64,000 bases of DNA from Ochrobactrum sp. RH2CCR150 (GCA_014138095.1 JACGXE010000005.1:124001-188000), one strand, 5' to 3'. Counted from the stretch's first letter, positions 1 through 9,059 are shown. Translations and numbers: made by a program. The notes: generated by a model from the sequence alone, not told the origin.

Positions 1-75
1 AAGGGCGAGGGCAGGCACTGTGCATTTCTCTTCGCCCTTCGATCCTTCGACAAGCTCAGGATGAGGGGGAAAGAC
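1..75. repeat. Dispersed palindromic repeat, copy 1 (cut by window edge)
   Basis: This stretch carries the signature CCTTCGACAAGCTCAGGATG and short inverted arms (1-8 with 32-39). The same core recurs at 35615-35724 and 60176-60303. It resembles the roughly 100 bp palindromic intergenic repeats of Brucella (Bru-RS type), but that assignment is from memory. It lies just downstream of the DUF4159 gene and could fold as a transcript-end structure for that operon. Confidence 0.7.
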
Positions 76-116
76 AAACGTAACTGGGCGACATCGGGGC
101 TGCAAAACATCATGCG

Positions 117-2978
117 CTAATTCCCCAGCCGCTCGAGCAGGGCCGGAACATGGACCTGATCGGACTTGTAATTGCCGGTGAGCATGTACATCACGATATT
201 GACGCCGCCGCGAATGGCATAGATGCGCTGCATCGGGTCGTTCGGCACGGTGGGGAGCAGCGGGTTGCCCTGATCGTCCACAGCCCATGCGCCCGCCAGA
301 TCATTGGCGGTGATCATGATCGGCGTCACGCCGTCGCCGGTTCTAACCGGGCGGTCATGCGGCGAGGCATTGGGTGCCGTTGCCTCCACCCAGAGCGGGC
401 TTCCTTCATAACGACCCGGAAAATCCGGCATGATGAAGAAGGATTTCGTCAGGACGTGATCGTCCGGCACGGGTTCGAGCGGCGGCACATTCATGTCGTC
501 GAGAATGGCGCGCAGGCGCTGATTGGCTGGGGAGACCGATGGATCAAGGCTGGCACCCGACTGCAACTGGTCGCGCGTGTCGAACAGTACCGTGCCGCCC
601 TGCTGCATATAGGCGTCCACCCTGGCAATGGCTTCGGGGCTTGGCATCGGCGCATTCGGGTCTATCGGCCAATAGATAAGCGGATAGAAGGCCAGCTCAT
701 CCTTGGACGGGTCGACGCCGATCGGGTCGCCCGGTTCCAGCGCAGTCTTGTCGGTCAGCGCGAAGGTCAGACCTTTCAGACCGGCCTTGCTGATATTGTC
801 GGTCTCGGCACTGCCGGTGATGATATAGGCAAGATGGGTCTGCGAAACCGAACCGATGATCGCTTCATCGCCGGGTTTGCTGTCGTCATGGATTTGTGGC
901 GGCTGGGGCGATGGTGCTTGTGCAAAGGCGCGGTCATGACCCACAGACAACGCGGCAAGACTTCCCGCGAGCAGCAGAGCAACCCCCGCCGTCTTGGCGC
1001 GCACTTTCATGCGGCGACGGAACGCGCCGCGCAGCCACAGCATCAGTAGGGAATCGAGCGCCAGAAGCATGGCGGCGGCGGCGAAGAATGGCCCAGCCAG
1101 CGATATGGACTGGTCTGCCGTATAGGAGACCGGCGTGACGCCCACCGACAGGGTCGGCTGGCGGATCGGCTCCAGCTTGACGTTACTGTTGGCGAAAATG
1201 TTGAGTGCTTTCAAACCGTCCTCATTGCCGTAGAAACCGGGCGGCGTGTTGATGCTGACACTGGCCTCTCTGTTGCGCTCAACGATCAGCGGCTTGGCCT
1301 CCGAAGTGGGCGGCGTCAACGCACCGGCGGCTGAAAGCAGCTGGAACGGCGGCAGCGAAACGGCATCCGGATTGTCCTGCGCGCCGGTGCGCTGCGACAG
1401 CGAAACAATGCGGCGCAACATTTCCACGAAGGAGCCTGAAATCGGCAGGCTCGACCATGTGGCGTCCGGCGAAATATGGAAGAGCACGATATTGCCGCGA
1501 CCGCGCTGCTGGCCTGTGACCAATGGAGTGCCGTCCTGAAGGATGGCATAGGCCTTGTCGTTGAGATCGAAAGACGGTTCGGCCAGCACCTGACGATTGA
1601 CGTTGACATCATCAGGGATAGGCAATCCGGCAAAGGGACCCCTTTCCGGAAAAGCGTGCAGCTTTTGCGGCTCGGACCAGGACAGGGTGCCGCCAAGCGC
1701 ACGTTCGCCCTTGCGCAACCGCACCGGAAGCAGCGGATCATTGTCGCTCGCGCCCGCCAGACGTGGCCCGGCAAAGCGCACCAGCGTGCCGCCTTCTTCC
1801 ACCCACGTGGAAATCCGCTCTGCGACAGGCGGCGTCAAGTTGCCGATATCGGCCATGATGAGAATGGACGGCTTGGCATCCAGCAGTTCCGGCACCGATT
1901 GAAGCAGATCGGCGGAACGCGGCTCAATCAGATTGGCGTAGGGCGACAGAGCGCGCGTGATATAATGCAACGGTGACAAAAGCGGCTGCGCAAGATCGCC
2001 GTCACCGCTGGCAATCAGGCCGATGGTGCGCCGCTCGGACCCGGCATCGATCAGATGCGTTGCACCTGCCTGTTCGACACCGTCGATGCGGATCAGGCGG
2101 AAATCGTTGCGCAGCTCGACCGGCAGATTGAAATGCGCTGTGCCTTCGGGGCTACCCAGCGCAAAGGACAGTGGCGCTTCGGCGATGCGGCGTCCCTTGT
2201 CGTCATAGGCCGCCGCCGTCAGGCTGCGCGGCATGGTCACGCCTTCCGGGCGGATCGCGGTGGCTTCGAGGCTGTCAGCCTTGTTATCCACCCCGGTCAG
2301 CGCAAGAGTGCGGTCAAGATTGGCACCATACCAGAGCACATTTGCCAGATGGCCGGTCTTGTCCAGTGCGGCAAAGGTTTCTTCGTCGGCAGCTGTCGCC
2401 AACCCGTCATTCATGAAGGCGAGGCGAACTTTGACACCATCCGACAGGGCGGATGCCAGCCGTTCCATCGTCGCCTTGCGGTCGACAGGGATCGGGCGTG
2501 GCTGCATAGCCTGTAGCCGTTCCGTGGCACGGGTGCCGTCATAGGGACCGATCTCCGCATTGGCGGGTTCGGCGGTGCCAAGAATGTAAATCTGCGCGTT
2601 GGAACCTTCTGCGTCGTCGATCAGCTTTTCAGCGGCGTTGACGCGCTGCTGCCAGTCTTCGGCGGCGGCCCAGCCATTATCCACCACAATGGCCAGCGGG
2701 TCCTGACCGGTCAGCGCAACAGGACGCGGGTTCCAGATCGGCGCTGCCAGCGCCATGATCACGAGTGCGGCGATCAGCAGACGCAAAAGCGTCATCCACC
2801 ACGGGCTCTTCGAGGGGACTTCTTCGCGCTTGAAAACCTGCGCCAGAATGCGCAGCGGCGGAAAGGTTTCTTCCTGCGGGCGCGGCGGCGTCATGCGCAG
2901 CAGCCACCAGATCACCGGCAAGGCAACCAGACCGGCGAGGATCAGCGGCGAACCGAAGGCAAGCGGCAGAAAATTCAT
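117..2978 (-). CDS. BatA-like/DUF4159 membrane protein
   Basis: A 953-residue inner-membrane protein. The N terminus has the BatA (aerotolerance regulator) pattern: a hydrophobic helix at about 7-27, a second at about 60-80, then a von Willebrand A-like region. Further membrane segments lie near residues 615-680, and the last 200 or so residues match the DUF4159 type. Its ATG overlaps the stop of the DUF58 gene (ATGA), so it is the third gene of a translationally coupled moxR-DUF58-DUF4159 operon. In related operons the MoxR chaperone acts with vWA and DUF58 partners on envelope complexes. The exact substrate is unknown. A further membrane-protein gene often follows in relatives; here a palindromic repeat follows and the window ends. 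Confidence 0.9.
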   Translation of the reverse strand: MNFLPLAFGSPLILAGLVALPVIWWLLRMTPPRPQEETFPPLRILAQVFKREEVPSKSPWWMTLLRLLIAALVIMALAAPIWNPRPVALTGQDPLAIVVDNGWAAAEDWQQRVNAAEKLIDDAEGSNAQIYILGTAEPANAEIGPYDGTRATERLQAMQPRPIPVDRKATMERLASALSDGVKVRLAFMNDGLATAADEETFAALDKTGHLANVLWYGANLDRTLALTGVDNKADSLEATAIRPEGVTMPRSLTAAAYDDKGRRIAEAPLSFALGSPEGTAHFNLPVELRNDFRLIRIDGVEQAGATHLIDAGSERRTIGLIASGDGDLAQPLLSPLHYITRALSPYANLIEPRSADLLQSVPELLDAKPSILIMADIGNLTPPVAERISTWVEEGGTLVRFAGPRLAGASDNDPLLPVRLRKGERALGGTLSWSEPQKLHAFPERGPFAGLPIPDDVNVNRQVLAEPSFDLNDKAYAILQDGTPLVTGQQRGRGNIVLFHISPDATWSSLPISGSFVEMLRRIVSLSQRTGAQDNPDAVSLPPFQLLSAAGALTPPTSEAKPLIVERNREASVSINTPPGFYGNEDGLKALNIFANSNVKLEPIRQPTLSVGVTPVSYTADQSISLAGPFFAAAAMLLALDSLLMLWLRGAFRRRMKVRAKTAGVALLLAGSLAALSVGHDRAFAQAPSPQPPQIHDDSKPGDEAIIGSVSQTHLAYIITGSAETDNISKAGLKGLTFALTDKTALEPGDPIGVDPSKDELAFYPLIYWPIDPNAPMPSPEAIARVDAYMQQGGTVLFDTRDQLQSGASLDPSVSPANQRLRAILDDMNVPPLEPVPDDHVLTKSFFIMPDFPGRYEGSPLWVEATAPNASPHDRPVRTGDGVTPIMITANDLAGAWAVDDQGNPLLPTVPNDPMQRIYAIRGGVNIVMYMLTGNYKSDQVHVPALLERLGN

Positions 2979-3874
2979 GCGCCAGCCCCCATTGCGCTCA
3001 ATGCACTATGCAGACGCGCCAGCGCTTCCGCCGCCGGACGGTCGGTGCGATGCACGGAATAGCTCCAGCCGAGCCGTTTGCAGAAGTCCGACAGGGTTTC
3101 GCGCCGGGCAGTGTAAAGACGGCGATAATCCTCGGCATAGGTTTCAGCGCGACCGGCAACCAGCGTTGCACCCGTCTCGGGATCGCGAAATTCGGTGCGG
3201 CCGGAATAGGGGAAGGTTTCTTCTGCGGGGTCGGCAACTTCGACCAGATGCGCACGCACGCCGCGTTTCGCAAGCCGGTCGAGAAGTTCTGTCAGCTCAT
3301 CGAACGGGTGCAGGAAATCGGAGACAAGCACGACTTCCGAAAAACGGCGGATCTGCGCGATATCCGGCAATGCGCTTTCAGGCGCTTCATGCATGAGCGC
3401 GCCGGCAAGACGCTCCGCGCCGTTGCGTGCCGCAAAAGGCGGGATCAGTGCCGGAAAAGCGATGCGCTCGCCGGAGCGCGACAGAATTTCCGCCAGCGCC
3501 AGCGTCAGCACCAGCGCGCGGGCTTCCTTGGAAACAGGCGACATTTGCGAGCGGTAGAGCATGGAGGGCGAGAAATCGCACCACAGCCACACGGTATGGG
3601 CCGATTCCCATTCGCGGTCGCGCACATAGGTATGGTCGTCGCGGGCGGAGCGCCGCCAGTCGATGCGTGAAAGCTGCTCGCCCTGCACATAGGGGCGGAA
3701 CTGCCAGAAATTCTCGCCGGGACCACGCTTGCGCCGTCCGTGCCAGCCATTCATGACAGTATTGACGACACGCTGTGCTTCAACCAGCAGATCGGGGATA
3801 GCCGCGGCCCGTGCACGTGCGCGGGCCAGCGTATCCTTGCGATCTGCGGTGGAAACTTGCGTGCCGATGACCAT
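2975..3874 (-). CDS. DUF58 domain-containing protein
   Basis: A 299-residue soluble protein with the DUF58 core, including the LSRIDWRRSARDD motif near residues 70-83, followed by a vWA-like fold. No membrane helix is obvious. It sits between the MoxR ATPase and the BatA/DUF4159 protein, overlapping both by a few bases. Proteins of this family are thought to be adaptors or clients of MoxR AAA+ ATPases, probably binding metal through the vWA fold. The precise role is not established. The ATG start is fixed by the one-base overlap with the moxR stop codon. Confidence 0.92.
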   Translation of the reverse strand: MVIGTQVSTADRKDTLARARARAAAIPDLLVEAQRVVNTVMNGWHGRRKRGPGENFWQFRPYVQGEQLSRIDWRRSARDDHTYVRDREWESAHTVWLWCDFSPSMLYRSQMSPVSKEARALVLTLALAEILSRSGERIAFPALIPPFAARNGAERLAGALMHEAPESALPDIAQIRRFSEVVLVSDFLHPFDELTELLDRLAKRGVRAHLVEVADPAEETFPYSGRTEFRDPETGATLVAGRAETYAEDYRRLYTARRETLSDFCKRLGWSYSVHRTDRPAAEALARLHSALSAMGAGA

Positions 3875-4881
3875 CAGACAGCAGCCTTTACCAGATTGGC
3901 GATGACATCGCGGATGTGCATGCCATCGGCGCGGGCGGCGAAATTGAGCGCCATGCGATGTTGCAGCACCGGTTCGGCCAGCGCCTTCACATCGTCCACC
4001 GAAGGGGCGAGGCGGCCATCATAAAGCGCACGGGCGCGGACGCAGAGCATCAGCGCCTGGCTTGCGCGCGGACCGGGGCCCCATGCGATATGCTGCCTGG
4101 CATGATCATTGTCGGCATCGGGGCGCGCAGAGCGTACCAGCTTCAGGATCGCTTCGACGACGCTTTCGGAAACCGGCATACGGCGCACCAGTGTCTGCAT
4201 CTGCTTCAGACGTTCTGCATCGAGAATCTCATAAGGCTTCGCTTCGGCTACACCAGTGGTCTCGAGAAGAATGCGGCGCTCGGCGTCGAGTTCCGGATAG
4301 AGAATATCGATCTGCATCAGGAAGCGGTCGAGCTGGGCTTCCGGCAGCGGATAGGTGCCTTCCTGCTCCAGCGGGTTCTGTGTTGCAAGAACGTGGAATG
4401 GCGCGGGCAGGTCATAGCGTTGGCCAGCGACCGTGACGTGATATTCCTGCATGGCCTGCAACAGCGCGGACTGGGTGCGTGGGCTGGCGCGGTTGATTTC
4501 GTCGGCCATCAGAAGCTGTGCGAAAATCGGTCCCTTGAGATAGCGGAACGAGCGGCGACCATCAGCATCCTGTTCCATGACTTCCGAACCGATGATGTCG
4601 GAAGGCATCAGGTCGGGCGTGAACTGGATGCGCTGGCCGGAGAGGCCGAGCACCACACCCAGCGTTTCCACCAGCTTGGTCTTGGCAAGGCCGGGCACGC
4701 CGACCAGCAGCGCATGGCCGCCTGCCAGAATGGCGACGAGCGTGCGCTCGATCACACTTTCTTGTCCGAAGATAACCGTGCCGACGCCTTCCTTGATGCG
4801 GGCAATATCTGCGAGCGCCCGTTCGGCTTCCGCAACAATCTGCTCGGAGTTGGCGGTTTCAGGCGTGATGACGACGCTCAT
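3874..4881 (-). CDS. MoxR family AAA+ ATPase
   Basis: A 335-residue AAA+ chaperone-like ATPase of the MoxR/RavA clade. The Walker A motif is GVPGLAKT at residues 61-68, and the Walker B region LLMADEIN is at about 123-130. The family remodels or activates protein complexes, usually together with vWA-domain partners. Both downstream genes here are of that kind. It is the first gene of the minus-strand operon and is divergent from the DUF1285 gene across about 135 bases that must hold both promoters. Confidence 0.95.
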   Translation of the reverse strand: MSVVITPETANSEQIVAEAERALADIARIKEGVGTVIFGQESVIERTLVAILAGGHALLVGVPGLAKTKLVETLGVVLGLSGQRIQFTPDLMPSDIIGSEVMEQDADGRRSFRYLKGPIFAQLLMADEINRASPRTQSALLQAMQEYHVTVAGQRYDLPAPFHVLATQNPLEQEGTYPLPEAQLDRFLMQIDILYPELDAERRILLETTGVAEAKPYEILDAERLKQMQTLVRRMPVSESVVEAILKLVRSARPDADNDHARQHIAWGPGPRASQALMLCVRARALYDGRLAPSVDDVKALAEPVLQHRMALNFAARADGMHIRDVIANLVKAAV

Positions 4882-5016
4882 GGTGACCTCGCAATATGTG
4901 ACCGCTCTGGCGGACGTGCCTTATAAATCGCATATAATGCTGACAAGCCGCGAAACGGTGACTATTTCATGACTTCCATCATATTAAACACATTCGAACA
5001 GGAATAACCGAGTCGG

Positions 5017-5682
5017 ATGACAAAGAGCACCCCTATAGGCAAAGTTGCGCCGCAAAACGCGATGCAAAGCGCCGGGACGACCAGCGGTCTGGAAGCCCTG
5101 ATCGCGCGCGCCCATGCCGATGCGCAAAGCGGTCCGTCAACGAAAGAGCGCGGCATTCCGCCTGTCGAGCGGTGGAACCCTGATTTCTGCGGTGACCTCG
5201 ACATGGAGATCAAGGCCGACGGTACCTGGTTCTATATGGGAACGCCGATTGGCCGCAAACAGCTGGTGCGCCTGTTCTCAACCGTGCTGCGCAAGGACGA
5301 GGACGGCAAGACCTATCTCGTCACGCCGGTCGAAAAGGTCGGCATCCGTGTCGAAGATGCGCCGTTCATTGCCGTTGAAATGCAGGTTTCCGGTGAGGGC
5401 TTGGAACAGTCGCTGACATTCCGCACCAATGTCGGTGATGTGGTGCAAGTTGATGCTGAGCATCCGTTGCGGTTTGTCGTTGAAGAAGAAAGCGACGGAT
5501 TAAAGCCCTATGTGCTTGTTCGCGGACGTCTGGAAGCGCTGGTGACGCGCTCCGTGATGTATGATCTGGTCGGGCTTGGCGACGAAATCGAGATCGACGG
5601 CGTGACGATGTTTGCCGTGCGGTCCGGCGGCGCCGTCTTCCCGATCATGCCAGCGGATGCGCTGGAGGCAGCCCAGAAATGA
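5017..5682 (+). CDS. DUF1285 domain-containing protein
   Basis: A 221-residue soluble protein of the DUF1285 family, common in Alphaproteobacteria. It contains a central GTWFYMGTPIGR segment and a domain rich in beta strands, with no signal peptide or membrane helix. Function is not known. The next gene, a Nudix hydrolase, begins 10 bases after its stop and the CCA-adding enzyme overlaps that one, so the three are probably one transcript linked to nucleotide and tRNA housekeeping. Confidence 0.88.
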   Translation: MTKSTPIGKVAPQNAMQSAGTTSGLEALIARAHADAQSGPSTKERGIPPVERWNPDFCGDLDMEIKADGTWFYMGTPIGRKQLVRLFSTVLRKDEDGKTYLVTPVEKVGIRVEDAPFIAVEMQVSGEGLEQSLTFRTNVGDVVQVDAEHPLRFVVEEESDGLKPYVLVRGRLEALVTRSVMYDLVGLGDEIEIDGVTMFAVRSGGAVFPIMPADALEAAQK

Positions 5683-5692
5683 TGGTGTACTG

Positions 5693-6328
5693 ATGGAACG
5701 TGGCCTGAAATCCCTTTCGGCGTTTTCCGCTGGTGATTTTGCCGAGCGCGTTCGCAGCTGGCAGCCGGATTACAGCGAGATTACCGGCGATCATTCGCTC
5801 AATCCTGACTTCACGCAAGCCATGGTTACGTCCCAGATGCGCGATGCGGCTGTGCTGGTGCCTGTGGTGGATCGCGGTCCCGATGCAACGGTGCTTCTCA
5901 CCCAGCGCACCGATACGTTGCGAAAACATTCGGGCCAGATCGCGTTTCCGGGCGGAGCCATCGATCCGGGCGACGGAACGGCGGAACATGCAGCGCTTCG
6001 CGAGGCCAATGAGGAAATCGGCCTTGCAGCCGAGCGCGCCGAAATCATCGGCAATCTGCCGCGCTATCTGACCGGCAGCGGCTTTTCGATCACGCCGGTT
6101 CTGGCTGTGGTCAAGACACCGTTCGACCTGCATCCGAACCCGGATGAGGTAGCCGATATTTTCGAGGTGCCATTGTCTTTCCTGATGAATCCGGCCAATC
6201 ACCGGCGCGAAAGCAGGGTACTCAATGGCAAGGAACGCTTTTACTACGCCATGCCCTATCACGAGCGATTCATCTGGGGGATTACCGCCGGGATCATTCG
6301 CGGACTTTATGAAAGGCTCTACGTTTGA
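5693..6328 (+). CDS. CoA pyrophosphatase (Nudix hydrolase)
   Basis: A 211-residue Nudix hydrolase expected to cleave coenzyme A, or related CoA thioesters, into 3',5'-ADP and a phosphopantetheine product. The Nudix box runs from about residue 88 to 111 with the key REANEEIGL segment binding Mg2+. An NxRxxSGQIAFPGG-like signature of the CoA-specific subgroup precedes it (here RKHSGQIAFPGG). The ATG at 5693 is chosen because it gives the family length and follows the upstream stop closely; an in-frame upstream ATG lies inside DUF1285. Confidence 0.92.
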   Translation: MERGLKSLSAFSAGDFAERVRSWQPDYSEITGDHSLNPDFTQAMVTSQMRDAAVLVPVVDRGPDATVLLTQRTDTLRKHSGQIAFPGGAIDPGDGTAEHAALREANEEIGLAAERAEIIGNLPRYLTGSGFSITPVLAVVKTPFDLHPNPDEVADIFEVPLSFLMNPANHRRESRVLNGKERFYYAMPYHERFIWGITAGIIRGLYERLYV

Positions 6329-7596
6329 GCGACAATGTGAACATTTCCGACACGGCGAGCTGGTTGAAGTCTAAGTCTCTGCAGGCGCTGTTCAAGGCCT
6401 TGAACCGCGACGGCGGGGAGGCGCGCGTGGTCGGCGGTGCGGTGCGCAACACCTTGTTGGGCACATCCGTCAGCGATGTCGATCTTGCCACCACGCATGT
6501 GCCGCAGGAAACGGTTCGCTTGGTCGAGGAAGCAGGGTTCAAACCTGTCCCGACAGGCATCGAACACGGCACGATCACCGTTGTCGTGCAGGGGCATGCC
6601 TATGAAGTGACGACATTGCGCAAGGATGTCGAGACCGATGGCCGCCATGCCAAGGTTGCCTTCGGGACCGACTGGAAAACCGATGCCGAGCGGCGCGATT
6701 TCACCATCAATGCGCTCTATGCGACGGCGGACGGCAAAATCATCGATCATGTCGGCGGGCTGGCCGACATTGAAACCCGGACTCTGCGTTTCATTGGCGA
6801 TGCCGAACAGCGCATTCGCGAAGATTACCTGCGTATCCTGCGCTTTTTCCGCTTCTTCGCCTGGTATGGTTCCGGGCGTCCGGAAGCCGAAGGCCTGCGC
6901 GCCAGTGCTAGGCTGAAGGACGGCATCGAGCAGCTTTCAGCCGAACGCGTGTGGTCGGAACTGAAGAAACTGCTGTCCGCTCCCGATCCGTCGCGCGCGC
7001 TTTTGTGGATGCGACAGGGCGGTGTACTGAATCTCGTTTTGCCTGAAAGCGAGAAGTGGGGCATCGACGCCATTCATGGCCTCGTGCGATCGGAAGGCGA
7101 TCTCGGCTGGTCGCCTGATCCGCTGTTGCGGCTTGAAAGTATCGTGCCGCCGGATGCCGTGCGCATGGAAGAAATGGGCAAGCGTCTGAAAATGTCTAAT
7201 GCCGAGCGGGCGCGACTGGAAGCCTGGGCACGGGCAGATGCAGTGAAGCCGGAGCTGTCCGAACAGGCCTTGAAGAAGGTCATTTATCGCGGCAGCAAAC
7301 AGGCAGTGGTGGATCGGATCAAGCTTGCTTATGCAGCGGCGCGTGCCGATGCGGCTGGCAGCGATGATGCGATGATCCGCGCCGGCGGCTTTTCGCGTTT
7401 GCTCGAAACGGCGGAACATTATGAAGCCCCCGTCTTTCCTGTGACGGGCGGTGATCTTCTGGCGCTCGGCGTGGAAAAAGGTCCGGGTCTGGGTGTGGCG
7501 CTGCGGTCGCTTGAAACTTTCTGGATCGACTCCGGTTTTAGCCTTGACCGTGCCACGCTTCTGGAGAAACTTGATCGCGATAAAATGAACAGCTGA
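6325..7596 (+). CDS. cca: CCA-adding enzyme / tRNA nucleotidyltransferase
   Basis: A 423-residue class II nucleotidyltransferase that builds or repairs the 3' CCA end of tRNA. The N-terminal motif VVGGAVRN is followed by the catalytic DVD at residues 51-53. The RRDFTINAL motif is near residue 115 and the RxxxEDYLRILR-type motif follows. The likely TTG start overlaps the TGA of the Nudix gene; a GTG four codons later is the alternative. The two genes are therefore coupled. Confidence 0.95.
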   Translation: MSDNVNISDTASWLKSKSLQALFKALNRDGGEARVVGGAVRNTLLGTSVSDVDLATTHVPQETVRLVEEAGFKPVPTGIEHGTITVVVQGHAYEVTTLRKDVETDGRHAKVAFGTDWKTDAERRDFTINALYATADGKIIDHVGGLADIETRTLRFIGDAEQRIREDYLRILRFFRFFAWYGSGRPEAEGLRASARLKDGIEQLSAERVWSELKKLLSAPDPSRALLWMRQGGVLNLVLPESEKWGIDAIHGLVRSEGDLGWSPDPLLRLESIVPPDAVRMEEMGKRLKMSNAERARLEAWARADAVKPELSEQALKKVIYRGSKQAVVDRIKLAYAAARADAAGSDDAMIRAGGFSRLLETAEHYEAPVFPVTGGDLLALGVEKGPGLGVALRSLETFWIDSGFSLDRATLLEKLDRDKMNS

Positions 7597-7677
7597 CCGC
7601 TTGTGTGCAAAATTCAGCCGTAGTTTCATCAGTTTATGGCTGGGAATCTTTTCAGCGCCGATTTGAAAGAGCATGAA

Positions 7678-8514
7678 ATGTCCAATCCCGATACATCGAT
7701 CCAAGATAAGGCAGTCTCTGATCCGAAACAGAAATTCGGCACTGAAGGTCTTGCCGCAATGGACCGCCCGAGCAAAATCACCCGGTTTTTCATGGGGATC
7801 GTCTCCTGGGCGGAAAGCCTCAATCTGAAATATGCAAAGCTCGGCAATCCGCCTGTTTATGACAATGCGACCTTCCCATGGGCGGCGGAGATCGAAAAGG
7901 AATGGCCCGCCATTCGCAAGGAGCTGGACACGATCCTGCTGCGCCAGAGCGAGCTGCCATCCTTTCAGGATATTTCGACCGACGTGAAGACGATTTCCAC
8001 CGATAATCGCTGGAAGACATTCTTCCTGCTCGGCTTCGGTGTGAAGTCGGAGCAGAACATCAAGACCTGCCCGGAAACCTGGCGCATCGTGAACAAAATC
8101 CCCGGCCTGACCACGGCCATGTTCTCGATCTTCGAGCCGGGCAAGCATTTGCCGCCGCATCGCGGGCCTTACAATGGCGTGCTGCGCCTGCATCTCGGCC
8201 TCATCGTGCCGGAGCCGAATGAAAAGCTGGCCATTCGCGTGGACAAGCAGGTTTGCCACTGGCACGAAGGCAAGGTTCTGATCTTCGACGATGCCTATGA
8301 GCATGAGGCGTGGAACCACAGCGACAAGACGCGCGTGGTTCTGTTTGTCGACTTTGTGAAGCCGCTGAAATTCCCGGCCCGTTTCGTCAACTGGTGCCTG
8401 ATGAACCTCGCGATCTTCACGCCCTTCATCAAGGAAGGGCTGGATAACCACAATGAGTGGGAAAAGAAGTTCTACGCAGAAGCCGAGAAGCTGCGTAACC
8501 AGCCGAAGGCCTGA
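7678..8514 (+). CDS. Aspartyl/asparaginyl beta-hydroxylase family protein, LpxO-like
   Basis: A 278-residue Fe(II)/2-oxoglutarate-dependent oxygenase. The cupin-like core holds the HRGPYNGVLRLHLG segment (His161, His172) and a DDAYEHEAWN motif with candidate metal ligands Asp204/205 and His209. Length and layout fit LpxO, which 2-hydroxylates a secondary acyl chain of lipid A. Brucella carries such an enzyme, so lipid A modification is likely but not shown here. The ATG at 7678 has an AAAGAG site about 8 bases upstream and is preferred over an in-frame ATG at 7636. Confidence 0.88.
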   Translation: MSNPDTSIQDKAVSDPKQKFGTEGLAAMDRPSKITRFFMGIVSWAESLNLKYAKLGNPPVYDNATFPWAAEIEKEWPAIRKELDTILLRQSELPSFQDISTDVKTISTDNRWKTFFLLGFGVKSEQNIKTCPETWRIVNKIPGLTTAMFSIFEPGKHLPPHRGPYNGVLRLHLGLIVPEPNEKLAIRVDKQVCHWHEGKVLIFDDAYEHEAWNHSDKTRVVLFVDFVKPLKFPARFVNWCLMNLAIFTPFIKEGLDNHNEWEKKFYAEAEKLRNQPKA

Positions 8515-8532
8515 TATGGGGTTGATGCCGGT

Positions 8533-8561
8533 TTGACTTTAGATCGGTGCGATCTTAGATA
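8533..8561 (+). promoter_or_regulatory. Candidate sigma70-type promoter for the yjhX leader
   Basis: TTGACT at 8533-8538 and TAGATA at 8556-8561 are separated by 17 bases, a near-consensus housekeeping promoter. The predicted start near 8568 falls within the 5' arm of the hpxO-side terminator hairpin below, so the new transcript would lack part of that stem. This would let the upstream gene terminate while the toxin leader starts. Assignment is by eye. Confidence 0.5.
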
Positions 8562-8563
8562 AC

Positions 8564-8595
8564 GGATGGAGGGCCATGTGGCCCTTTATCCTTTT
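8564..8595 (+). terminator. Intrinsic terminator after the LpxO-like gene
   Basis: A 12-pair stem including G-T pairs (8564-8575 with 8580-8591) closes on the tetraloop ATGT and is followed by TTTT. It lies 50 bases after the hydroxylase stop codon and overlaps the predicted start point of the toxin leader. Confidence 0.65.
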
Positions 8596-8618
8596 GACCT
8601 CTGAAAGAGGAATTGTTG

Positions 8619-8645
8619 ATGCTGGAGATTGTTGGAAGCCTTTAA
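8619..8645 (+). CDS. Candidate leader peptide ORF (8 codons) upstream of yjhX
   Basis: ATG at 8619 opens an 8-codon reading frame encoding MLEIVGSL, ending with TAA at 8643-8645. It is preceded by AAAGAGG at 8604-8610, a strong ribosome binding site at good spacing, better than that of the toxin gene itself. It lies 148 bases upstream of the yjhX-like ATG and ends just before a structured segment. In E. coli the topAI operon is controlled by a translated upstream ORF (toiL) that responds to ribosome-targeting antibiotics. A similar role here is inference from position only; there is no claim of sequence homology. Confidence 0.4.
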   Translation: MLEIVGSL

Positions 8646-8652
8646 TCGTTCC

Positions 8653-8704
8653 GAACAAGAACTGCGATGACGGACGCTGAAAGCGTCTGATCGGGCAGTT
8701 GTTC
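8653..8704 (+). promoter_or_regulatory. Folded leader segment upstream of yjhX
   Basis: An outer stem pairs GAAC (8653-8656) and AACTGC (8660-8665) with GCAGTTGTTC (8695-8704). Inside it a perfect GACGCT-GAA-AGCGTC hairpin occupies 8673-8687. The structure starts 7 bases after the stop of the 8-codon ORF, so a ribosome on that ORF could affect its folding. The downstream 90 bases to the toxin start have no other strong hairpin that I can see. Confidence 0.4.
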
Positions 8705-8793
8705 AGGGACGGGGACGGCATTGGCCGTGGATAGCTGTGCGCTGTCCGCGCGTGCTGATGCTTGTTATGGTTTCCATCCAGGCATGAACAACA

Positions 8794-9048
8794 ATGAATA
8801 TCTCACGTATCGAACAGCGCGTGTTGCACGTGCTGGCACAAGGCGGCCTTATCCGCCATTTGCGCGAAGACGGACGCGTCTGCGACATCGAATGCTATAC
8901 CCGTGAGGGTTACCTACTCGCCGATTGTACGATGGCTGTGTTCCAGCAATTGCGGCGCAAACGACTGATCGAATCCCGATCAGGCAGTCCGTATCGCATT
9001 TCGCTTAAAGGGCGCGAAAATGTTCGCGCTCAGCTCAATAACCGTTGA
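8794..9048 (+). CDS. yjhX: YjhX (TopAI)-family toxin
   Basis: An 84-residue protein that aligns along its whole length with E. coli YjhX. Shared features are the N-terminal MNISRxEQ, the [10 protein letters not shown] segment near 38-47, the CTMAVFQQL stretch and the C-terminal [10 protein letters not shown]. coli YjhX (TopAI) inhibits DNA topoisomerase I and is counteracted by YjhQ, a GNAT-like protein encoded next to it. A GNAT gene also follows here by 11 bases. The ribosome binding site before ATG 8794 is weak, which fits translational control through the leader. Toxicity of this homologue is inferred. Confidence 0.85.
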   Translation: MNISRIEQRVLHVLAQGGLIRHLREDGRVCDIECYTREGYLLADCTMAVFQQLRRKRLIESRSGSPYRISLKGRENVRAQLNNR

Positions 9049-9059
9049 GGGAGGGCGTC

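Noticed and set aside
6937-8451. 504-residue open frame on the minus strand across cca and the LpxO-like gene
   Set aside because: It is antisense to two genes with clear family motifs. Long antisense frames are common in GC-rich DNA with strong third-position bias, and it resembles no family.
8721-8906. 61-codon frame overlapping the yjhX start
   Set aside because: It overlaps the toxin gene out of frame, lacks a good ribosome binding site at its first start and has no family. The ATG at 8784 inside it could still be read at low level.
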